64,000 bases of DNA from Spinellus fusiger (lineage: Eukaryota; Mucoromycota; Mucoromycetes; Mucorales; Phycomycetaceae): positions 372,001 to 436,000 of the forward strand of contig JALLLS010000009.1 of the NCBI GenBank assembly GCA_025094145.1. Reading direction: 5' to 3'. Position numbers and translations under genes: made by a program. The notes under the pieces were generated by a model, which did not search any database, was not told where the DNA came from, and was given only the letters and a program-made list of their open reading frames with translations. Below, one piece after another: positions 55,267 to 64,000 of this stretch. The stretch's first letter is position 1, and each line of letters starts with the position of its first letter.

Positions 55267-56569
55267 CTATTTTTTTATTCCCCAACCCGCTCTTTATAGA
55301 ACTTAATTACTATTATTTCTCAATAAAACACCTAATAAACATGGCAGGATTATAGAATGTACAATTTTATCAAATAAAAAGTATCAGTATGATCAATATT
55401 TATTTTCTTAAGAATATAATCAATTACGTGAAATAAAAACATATATAGTTATAATGTTGGGTATAAGAATTGGATATGATCATTTAAAACAAAGATTATA
55501 GTATTTTTTTATTCACTATAAATAAGGATATGTTATGTAAAAAAAATACCTCTAGATAATAGAATCCTCAAGACAGATACCTGTTTTCAATATACAACAT
55601 AGATTTCATATACTTTAGTTATTTATCTACATGGTATTAGTATGTTTCGTATTTACTATCTCTTTTTAACTTTAGTTCTATATGGCACACGAGTCAAATG
55701 ACTGTGGATAGGTCATAATTCCAATTAACTCCTCAGGTGTCTAGTGTATTTGTTGTTGAAGTATGGCTCAGAGACGATATCAGAAGAAATGGCAAGTTTG
55801 ATACTCGAGAAGGATAAGTATACCGAATAAATTCTATGAGTTTCATTTCTATTACAATTTAGTGAAGAGATATAGACACATTGTACATAGTCAATAACGT
55901 GTACATATGTGTAGGGCTATAGTTTATCAATATTCTATAGAATTATGGTCTGTCTGTCTGTCTAGCATAGACTGTCTGTATATAAACCGTAACCCCAGAG
56001 ATAAAATATAAGGAAAGAAAAGGAAAGGGAAAACAATACATGGATATAATTCACATTGACTGGCTATATATCATTCTAAGTTAAATATTTTTTAAAAGAA
56101 GGAAAATAAAAAATAAACCTACCCTATATTAAACACACCTACTGGTAGGTTTTCACTACGCATAGGATGTATTTATTCAATAAGGCTAAAAAGAAAATAT
56201 TATCAGAGAAAAAATGAAAGAGAAAGAAACTATCTCATAAAGTATTCACTTTTTTCTAAACATCAATGAGTAAACGAATAACATCACTACTCCTATAATT
56301 ATGAATCAGCAGATTATTGTGTGTAATTTTATACTATTTAGATAAATGATAAATATTTTTGTCTTGCTATTATTTATTAGATTTCATTCATAGTATTTAT
56401 TTTAATCAGTTTGACACTGATTAGCCCCTTCTCTTGCTTAAAACTCATTTCATATTTATTCTTCCATGACACAGACTGTATAACATCTGTTTTGTCTTCA
56501 AAAGAAATGACAAAAAAACACTTCATTGATATAATCACATAGTTCCAAAAAGAAAGAAAGAAATCTCTC
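55267..56569. other. Unique AT-rich DNA inside the inverted-repeat spacer
   Basis: No supported gene. It contains TCTGTCTGTCTGTCTAG at about 55948-55965. Confidence 0.4.
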
Positions 56570-57437
56570 TTAATTTTTACCAATCACAAAAGTGCTGACA
56601 ACTTTTCCAAAGTTCTCGCCTTGATTTCTGGCAATACCAAGTTCCATGGCAGATGGTTGACGAGACCCATCACTACCGGCTACTGTACCAGAACCATAGG
56701 GAGATCCACCCACCACCTCATCCACCTTGAGTAGGTTGGCATTGGCATATCCAAAAGGCACATAGATCATACCATGATGTGCAAAATAAACGACGGTGGT
56801 TAAAGCAGTTGTTTCTTGTCCACCACTCTGGCAGGCTGTAGAGAAAAATGTTCCTGCAAATTTTCCAGAAAGGGCTCCTGTAGCCCATAATTGCCCCGTA
56901 GAATCAAGTAAGCTAAGGATAGAATGAGTGAATAAAAATAAAATCAAATTTGAATCCACACATACTTCTTCATCTGTGCAGACATTGTGCCGAATCTAAT
57001 ACATTTTATATATATTTAAAAGGAACAAAGTCAGTGAGTCATTGGATTTATAAATTATATGTAATTTTAGCATAAAAATTTGATTGTTTCTATTGTAAAA
57101 CTAAAGAAATCCTGAGAATATTTATCATTCTTTCAATTATTTACCTGGTGGGAATACCAAAAATAATACCATCAGGTTCCGTAAGTTGTTCTACGGTAAT
57201 AACAGGCAAATCTAACTTTGGTGGGGCATGCATTGCCTTTAGGATGTCTTCAGAGGAAGTTTCTTCAACTGTTGATCAAAGGAAATAAGTAATGATAAAT
57301 AGTTGGATTAAAAGCAACTTGCCTTGAAACAGTTTGGTTTTTACACCTGATTCTTCAAGTCCTTTTTGAACTTTAAGTGCTAGCTTGTAGATGTGGTGGA
57401 AGACACTGTGAATAACAATATAAACAGTAGCAGTCAT
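56570..57437 (-). CDS. WrbA/Pst2-type NAD(P)H:quinone oxidoreductase (flavodoxin-like)
   Basis: Model complement(join(56570..56912, 56966..56995, 57145..57268, 57323..57437)), 203 aa, normal for this family (yeast Pst2/Rfs1/Ycp4, fungal allergen Alt a 7). It binds FMN and reduces quinones by two electrons, limiting oxidative stress. Sequence: MTATVYIVIHS, GIIFGIPTRFGTMSAQMK, LLDSTGQLWATGALSGKFAG, FFSTACQSGGQETTALT, HHGMIYVPFGYAN, and the closing ELGIARNQGENFGKVV. The FMN phosphate loop (usually S/T-rich after the first strand) reads HSVFHHIYK, a slightly unusual version. Intron 1 starts with GC (CAAG|GCAAGT). The third exon is only 30 nt. This intact gene sits between the two arms of the inverted repeat. 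Confidence 0.92.
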
Positions 57438-57540
57438 AGTAAGAAGAATGTGAATTAATAAGAGTGGGTAGAAGGTGAATTTAATGAGAATTTTATACCA
57501 TCATTTATCCCTATATATATATTATTTTCCTTCTTATATT

Positions 57541-57790
57541 CACACTTGAGATTTTTGGGATATAAAAGAAGATAAACGGACCATTAAATTACAATATTTC
57601 TTTGATTACACACCCAAAGATTTTTGGAATATAAAAGGAAATATTCTGAGAATAAAATCGTAACGATTTTATAATTGGTTAATGTGCTTGAAAAGGTTTG
57701 TTCGCTGTCTAGATGAACTATTTTAAACTATATCTGCCTATTTTAGCAATGATTATCGACTTCGTAATTAAACGCTATAAAAGTATATAT
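57541..57790. repeat. Two partial family-G left ends
   Basis: At 57607 TACACACCCAAAGATTTTTGG starts a fragment that aligns with about the first 180 bp of the 35938 element (shared ATTTTAGCAATGATTATCGAC-like block). An older, shorter left-end fragment lies immediately before it (TTTTTGGGATATAAAAGAAG near 57551). No right ends are present. Confidence 0.7.
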
Positions 57791-58259
57791 AAAAAGAAAT
57801 TAGAGTTAAACAACTGAAGGAACTCTGGAAAACTCATAAAGCCTCGTGAAGGCTGGATACTGACTCGGAAAGGTGCGCATAGGGGAAGATATGGGGATGT
57901 CTAAGTTGGTGCACATTATAAATAATAGAGCGTGGTGTTTAACTGCACCAAAAACTAGAGAATGTGTATAGTGTACATGGTATTGAGGGTATGATGATGG
58001 GGGGAGTGGTACTGATAAATTCCAGACATGAGGAGAAACACACAAATGAAACAGGATAAACACCTGCGCTAGTATTTATCCTCCACTAAGCATATATATT
58101 GTCCAATTGTTGTTTACTAATTCCTTGGTAAAAAGGCTTTATTTATTTAAGTAGACAGCTACTAGTTATAGTCTTGTTTGATAGTTCTACTTCAGTGACT
58201 TTAATAATTTACTATTTACCATTGATTAATAGACAAATTTCAAGACATCCATTCAGGTA
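57791..58259. other. Intergenic DNA
   Basis: No gene supported; the 85-codon minus frame at 57806-58063 has no motif. Confidence 0.4.
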
Positions 58260-59960
58260 GGGTTATCGGACTACACTATATCACAATATTCCAGTCTCGA
58301 TGTGGTTGACCCAGCGACGCTTAGACTTAATCTTAGATAATTTTATGTCTGTTGTTCTACCAGTGTCTTGATCTTCCTCAGTCAGCAATTGATTAACATC
58401 AAATCCTTTTAAATCAATGGGTGTGAGCTCCTCTTTTTTAGTTTATATGATATAGATCTCATTAATTGGTTTAGTTATATCATTGGAATAATAAACTAGA
58501 CCGGATAGCACCAAGGGTATCCCATGAAGATCTGAATATTTCACTATGTTTAATAATTATTTCTGAATCTCTGATGCATTACTAGCGACGACTAGACTCT
58601 GGCGGTATTTTGTCATGGTTCCCATGGCTGATATTAGGTTTCTCAAGGCTGTTCTTGCCATAACCTCAAGTAGCTATTTGGTATAGTTTCCAATGATATT
58701 ATGCGCCTGAAGTGTTAGATGCACTGCATTTGGAAATACTACAAGACCATTTTGTACTCATGTAAGGTTTGGAACAAGAATAGCAGTCTGGCTTCCTGGA
58801 TGGATTTATGCCTGGGTATGTTCAATTTTCATATATGCTATTTCATAAGGCTTCCAGGCTACAAAATGCACCAATAGGACTACTGATGTGGCATATTCGA
58901 TAGGATATACTGATACTTGAATTATGTGCACTTCCTTAAGATTAGAATAGTCTTTGTTTTCTTCATATAATCTAGTTCCTTCATGAGTATTGATAATTAT
59001 TTTTGTATCTTATTCTTGAATTTCTGGAACTAAAGATAGGTCAAAAATTAGTTCTTCGTTACAGATATTGACAGTAACTTTAGCTCTCTTCAAAAAATCC
59101 CTTCATAGTAGAAAGGGGTACCTGAATGATCACTGACCAGGAAGTTATGCTTAATGAAAAATTTCCTTGTGAGGACCAGTATGACACCTTGTATACATCC
59201 CATAGTGCTTTCCACAATACGCCCTTCAAAGTTTAACTTGACTTCTGTTAGTATGATGTGATATTTCCATCCTAAAAGCTGAACATATGATATAGGAATT
59301 AGACTGGCTGTTTTACCACTGTTAATCATTACCTCGCATATTTAATCTTATAGCAACAAATACATTATCTGCATGGTATCCATTGTGTGACCCTTCTTGG
59401 TTAAGTCAATAAGAATTCCTGTCTTGGTAGTATAAACTTGATTGATTCTTTGTTTGTTTTCTGTGGAGAATCCGGGTACTCATTTTAGAATTTGTTTTAA
59501 AAGTCATGGAATTAATACAATAAATGATGTAGAGGAATATGTAAAGTTGTTTAAATTTCTTCTAGGATATCAAATGTATCCACTTGACCCTGCTCATTGA
59601 CAATCATTGAATTTTTTTCTTTGAACTGGCCATATTGAATGGTAATGGTAGTTCTTGTCTTATAGTTTCTTCATCGGTTAATTTGTATTGTTATTGTTGT
59701 TTTACATGCTACTTTAAGTTGTGATATTTTTTTCTTTCAATTTCTGCTTGTCTTCTCACTTTCTCTTCGGCCGAAAAAATAAAGGTATCACCATCTTTTC
59801 TATAGAATACATGGCTCGGATTGTGTTTACAGGTTTTCGTTTTGAATCGACGCTCATATCTGTTAGTGGCGTCGAGAACGAAAATCCTGAGATCTTGTAC
59901 TGATTTCATCATATCTGACTTAGCATATATTTCTTGCGTGACGGGTCTTGGCATACACTA
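58260..59960 (-). pseudogene. Dead retrotransposon fragment with retropepsin-like region
   Basis: On the minus strand from 59954: a Lys/Arg-rich part (MPRPVTQEIYAKSDMMKSVQ, CKHNPSHVFYRKDGDTFIF), then PLPFNMASSKKKIQ. Around 59340-59090 is a region laid out like a retroviral-type aspartic protease (INSGKTASLIPISYVQLLGW, then VKLNFEGRIVESTMG and FLVSDHSGTPFYYEG); the usual D-S/T-G active site reads N-S-G. The rest down to 58260 is shredded by stops. No reverse transcriptase or LTR is visible. It is most like the gag-protease part of a Ty3-type element, but that class is inferred. Confidence 0.6.
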
Positions 59961-60167
59961 TTTTCAGAGATTATGCTATTTTCGGAAATTATTGGGACTT
60001 TTTTTTTTTTTTTTGAATAAGACACTTTTTATTGAGCGTCTTTGCGCAGCCATACGTCGCACTGATATGCCTGACTGGAAAAAAAATAGTGGACATAAAG
60101 TCACTTAAAGAAAATTAGAAATATAAAAAGAGAGAAAAATAGAACTAGCTAAAAGAAATAAGAAATA

Positions 60168-61804
60168 CACTATTTTCACTTATTATTGTCGCACTTTTGG
60201 AAAAAAACTTAGTGCACAAGTGGAAAAAAACTTGTCACATTAATAAATTAAAAGATGGCGTATAAGTTGGATGCGACAAATGCGACATAAATGTTTTATT
60301 TTTAAAGAGGCTTCTCTTGTAAGCAATCCTCAAATCTATCGACAGAGTATTTGCAAAACCCTCTGAGGTCACCGAGAAGAACTTGGTTAGATGCATCGGC
60401 GATTCTAGATGACAAAGTTTCTTCTTCCAAGAGTCTTTCTCTTTTTAACCTGCTTTTGCAAACAGACCAGAATTGCTCAATGGGATTCAACTCTGGTGAG
60501 TAAGGGGGAAGATAAACACACTTGTACCCACGGCCTTCAATGAAGCTTTTAATGTCTTCATTCATGTGGATGGGGGCGTTGTCCATAATCAAGTAATTAT
60601 CCTTGAAAACATCTGGAAAATTGTCCATGACATCCATTGTATCGCTCAAGAAATTGATATAGTGGCCAGTAACAGTGCCTTTGCTTTGTTTTTGAGAAGG
60701 CCCACTAGATCCAGTAGTTCTTCTCTTCTTTGAAACAGGCAACATTCGGGGCCGTCTTACTTTTATGTTGACAAGGCCTTGAGCAGATGTTGCTCCCAGG
60801 ATGGTTGTTGTTTTAGCCCTCGTTCTTGGTACTTTTACTACTGCACAAGTACCTACTTTTGACCAAGCAAAAGTACGCTTCATGTTGATGTGGAATGCCG
60901 TCTCACCTATAAAGACACAGTTGCTCATGTAGTCCATGTCTGTCTCCATCCATTTCTGTACCCACTCCTTTTGATTCTTGATCTTTTCAGGACTATTACG
61001 ATCAACTGAATGAAAATGGGCTCTTTTCAGACTGATCTTACAATTTTTGGTGACAAAATTGTAGAGCTGTTTTCGATCTCTCTAAATCAATAAAAGACGT
61101 TCTCAAACTCTCCATCATTTGATCCAGGACTAAAGAGGGCTGATCGTTCAATAAATCGACTAAGAATCTTTTATGGCTATCGTCAAGTAGTGCTGGTCTA
61201 CCGACTGGCCTTCCACTACCTTCTTTTCTGGCAATGAATGTCTGAGGGTTCTGCTGATCGTTTGAGTACCATCGCTGAGCAGTGAGTGGGTGGATTTGAA
61301 GTTTCAGCGCAGCAGCTCTGACGCTCATACCCCTTTCATAAATCAATACAAACAACTGCTCTTTTTCGGAATCTTTGTAATGCCTGTGGATACCAGGAGC
61401 TCTGTTATCCTCTTCCGTATTGACATCTCTGTCTACGGATTGTTGTACAGTTCTTCTTTCTGGCTTCTCGGGTGGTTTGAGGTCAAGGTACATCCCGAAA
61501 TTTGTAACCGTCTCAATGGGGTACGTCTCCTCGTCTACCTCCATCTCCACTACTGTAACGGCTATGCCTTCATCATTATAGATATTTCCTTGGCCGTCTT
61601 CGTGCACAATGTTATTCATTTTTTAAGAAAAGTAAAATGTAAGAAAACCCCAAGTACTTAGAATACGCCAGTTTTAAATCTTTTACTATGCCAAATTTTA
61701 ATTAATTAATGCGACATATTTTATCCCATTAGTACGTCAAGTTTTAATTTATTAATGCGACATATTTTTCTCTAAAAGTGCGACAATAATAAGTGAAAAT
61801 AGTG
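60168..61804 (-). mobile_element. IS630/Tc1-like transposon, right-arm copy
   Basis: Identical in reverse complement to 53461-55097, TA flanks included. It belongs to the inverted repeat, so it is a duplicate rather than an independent insertion. Confidence 0.93.
60302..61619 (-). pseudogene. IS630/Tc1-like transposase, mirror copy with the same lesions
   Basis: Both frames (61619-61038 and 60949-60302) translate to exactly the same proteins as the left-arm copy. They share the frameshift and the FIGE in place of FIDE, so the damage predates the duplication. Confidence 0.9.
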
Positions 61805-61806
61805 TA

Positions 61807-62287
61807 TAACATTTGAGAAAAGTTTATGACAATAAATCTAAAGATTCAAATACAGGTTAAAAAAATGATTGAGACAAATCAGAAAAATATTAACACATAA
61901 AATGTAAAATACAAGAAAATAAAAATAAAAATTGGAACATTTTTAGGATTTTGATCTTAAAATGAACGTCAAATAATTAAAATCCGATAGAACAGTTCTG
62001 GTCAGTCACAAAAAGCAGTATGAAGAGAGAAATCCTTTTAAGAGAAAAATGTTCATCTTGAATTATTAAAGATGATTGTGAGCACTCTGTATTAAGATGT
62101 AATGACTATTTAAATCATAGACTTATTTAATAAAGAATTTATTTTGGGACATTTGGGACAGTAGAGTTTCGTTTTAATCTTTTTTTCAATTTTTGTCCCA
62201 ATCATTTTTTAATCAGTGTTTGAATTTTTAGATTTATTGTCCTAAACTATTCTCAAAAAAGTGTCCCAATATTTTCCAAAAATAGTG
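61807..62287 (+). mobile_element. Mirror copy of the IS630/Tc1-like remnant
   Basis: Reverse complement of 52978-53458; the NPIEQFWSV block is on the plus strand here (about 61980-62040). Confidence 0.7.
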
Positions 62288-62673
62288 TAAAGTACTTCTT
62301 TTGCATAAAAAAACCTTTTCTTTCTAATTATCATTAAACTAACCCAACATGTCAGATATAATTTTAGAAACTTAAATTTGTAGAAATTATGCTAAAATAG
62401 AAGATAAAAAAAACTACAGGGCATATATCACCTGTTTAAAGCTTAATTGAGGTTGACTGTGATTGCAGGTACAGTTGAGATGAAACCGCCCACAGTTTAA
62501 AACATCATTAAGAATATCACAGAACCTGGATGACCATTACGTTTGAATAGTCATGAAAACCCTAAAAAACTAATGAAGACGTTCTTAGGCATCTGAAAAG
62601 TGGTATTAGAAAAGATCCATTTGCCTCATACTATAAGCTGAGAATAAAAACATCGAAGCTCGAGGCTGATGTA
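62288..62673 (+). mobile_element. Mirror copy of the right part of the CAGYCACACCCAA-family element
   Basis: Reverse complement of 52591-52977, differing by one base in a homopolymer. Confidence 0.75.
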
Positions 62674-64000
62674 CACTCCTAAGTAATAAGTGACTAGACA
62701 AAAAATCAATTATTTTGAAAAAATTCAAAATAAAGGCATATCTATCAGTCTAAGATGTTCATAATAAAACATTCATGGAATAATACAAGATTTTTAATGG
62801 TTGTTCTTTAGCTGATTGTTTACATCCTCATTATAAAAATATAGCTCAGCACTTTGTAGAAAAGCCATTATTCTTCATCACAACAGAGCACCTCCTTGGC
62901 ATGCTATCCACTAAATTTTCCAGAAATTCATTTGGGATCTTTTGCTATTTACTACGCAAACATCGTTCAAGCTAGTTTGCATTGTTTATGCTTGTTCACC
63001 ATGAATTGATTTTCTTTTCAAGATAAGCCCAGACATGCTCAATTGGGTTAAGATCTGGACTTTGTGCAGGCCAAAAATCAAAACCTTCAATCACATATCT
63101 CTCTTGTTTGTACCATCTACTATATGCTTCTGTGTGGCAAGAAGAACTGTCTTCTTGAAAGAGAATGGTCTCATTGAGGTTCTCTTGAAATTTTTGGAAC
63201 CAAGGAAGAAATTATTTGGTGATTACATTGACATACTTGTCTTGATTAACAGATCCTTCCAAGAGTACAAGAGGTCCTACACCTCCACGCTAAAATCAAC
63301 CCCAAACTATAACCAAACCCTTGTCATACTTGTATGTTCTTTGCGTATGACTCTCCTTATACCTTTTGTCTTTATTCCCAATCAATCTAGTTCATCTATC
63401 ATTACTCACAACTGTAAAACGAGACTCATCAGACCAAACGATGTTACTCCACCTCTCCATTGGCCAATCAACCTTATTCTTACACCATTTCAATCATCTT
63501 TTCTTGTGAATAAATGTCATACTAGATTTTCTTTATTGTAAGCATGAAAATATCCTGGGTTTATTCATATATTTCAGAAATGTCTTACTGAAAATATCTA
63601 CACCTGCATCATTAATATTTTTCAGATGAAATGTAATTGTTTGTATAGATTTTCTACAAGTATACAAGACCATGTCCAGTTTTGAAGTAGATGAAACCTT
63701 CTCATACCTTCCTGTATGCAATCTGGGTCGAATTATGCTTTTGTTTTTATACAATAGAACGATCTTGTCCACTGTGCTCTTTGGGAGGTCAAGATCGTCA
63801 GCAATCTCTTGATAAGTAGCATGTCTTTTTTATTGTCCTATGGTTTGACCTCTAATAAATAAATAATGTTATTGGCTAAGAGTTAGCTGATTATCATTAC
63901 CTGGGGTCATTTTTTGAATGATTTATAAAAGAAAAGAAAAAAGACCTTTATTTTTTGAAGAAGAAAAAACAACAATTGGTTCGCCGTCTACTCACTGATT
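62674..64000 (-). mobile_element. Mirror copy of the nested Tc1-like element, cut by the window end
   Basis: Reverse complement of 51264-52590. Only the last 11 bp of the element fall outside the window. The decayed transposase is on the minus strand with the same stops. Confidence 0.9.

Larger units (their letters stand above)
59999..64000. repeat. Right arm of the 4-kb inverted repeat (continues past the window)
   Basis: Reverse complement of 51264-55266, with one homopolymer difference (A8 at about 62405-62413). It starts at the T16 run 59999-60014 and is still matching at the last base of the window. Confidence 0.95.

Overview
The window is nuclear DNA of a filamentous fungus, most likely Mucoromycota (Mucorales type). 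The evidence is AT-rich intergenic DNA, many short introns (mostly 39-95 nt), a HIS1 of yeast length, a CON7-type zinc-finger factor, an SSK1 osmosensing regulator, FAR1-type factors, and decayed Tc1/mariner-like elements. I cannot name the species. All spliced models below were built by reading splice sites and frames by eye.

Layout. 0-1.8 kb: 3' part of a NAT9-type acetyltransferase (+) and a small F-box-like gene (-). 1.8-7.4 kb: gene-poor, with a dead Tc1-like element. 7.4-9.75 kb: a FAR1-domain transcription factor (-). 9.75-19.3 kb: gene-poor, holding a TIR element (family G) with a decayed TnpB/Fanzor-like C-terminus and a Tc1-like element nested inside it. 19.36-26.5 kb: a tight housekeeping island, HIS1 (+), RACK1 (-), PEX13 (+), GPI inositol-deacylase (+), ribosomal protein eS1 (-), with 10-330 bp between genes. 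26.5-37.5 kb: mostly desert, with a small secreted RlpA-like gene, a possible 65-aa gene, a second TnpB/Fanzor-like relic and a second family-G element. 37.5-48.2 kb: a second island, CUE-CCCH-SMR protein (+), CON7-like factor (+), NAS6/gankyrin (-), an unrecognised 354-aa protein (-), SSK1 (-). 48.5-64 kb: repeat-dominated. A block of nested Tc1-like elements forms a nearly perfect 4-kb inverted repeat (51264-55266 against 59999-64000, running off the window). Its 4.7-kb spacer holds an intact WrbA/Pst2-type flavoprotein gene and a dead retrotransposon fragment.

Most notable: (1) five of about 33 modelled introns start with GC, all in the context AG|GCAAGT, in four unrelated genes; (2) the 4-kb inverted repeat, whose inner ends both fall on an A16 run preceded by AATAAA; (3) two relics with the signature TS-C-C, then CHGLLR, then NRD-x-AA, which looks TnpB/Fanzor-like, one of them inside a TIR element; (4) a 12-bp palindromic poly(A) signal that overlaps the stop codons of both HIS1 and RACK1; (5) micro-exons of 4, 15 and 16 nt in RACK1 and eS1.

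The genes are not an operon or a pathway cluster. They are ordinary eukaryotic housekeeping and regulatory genes (histidine synthesis, translation, peroxisome import, GPI-anchor remodelling, proteasome assembly, osmostress signalling) in two islands separated by transposon-derived DNA.
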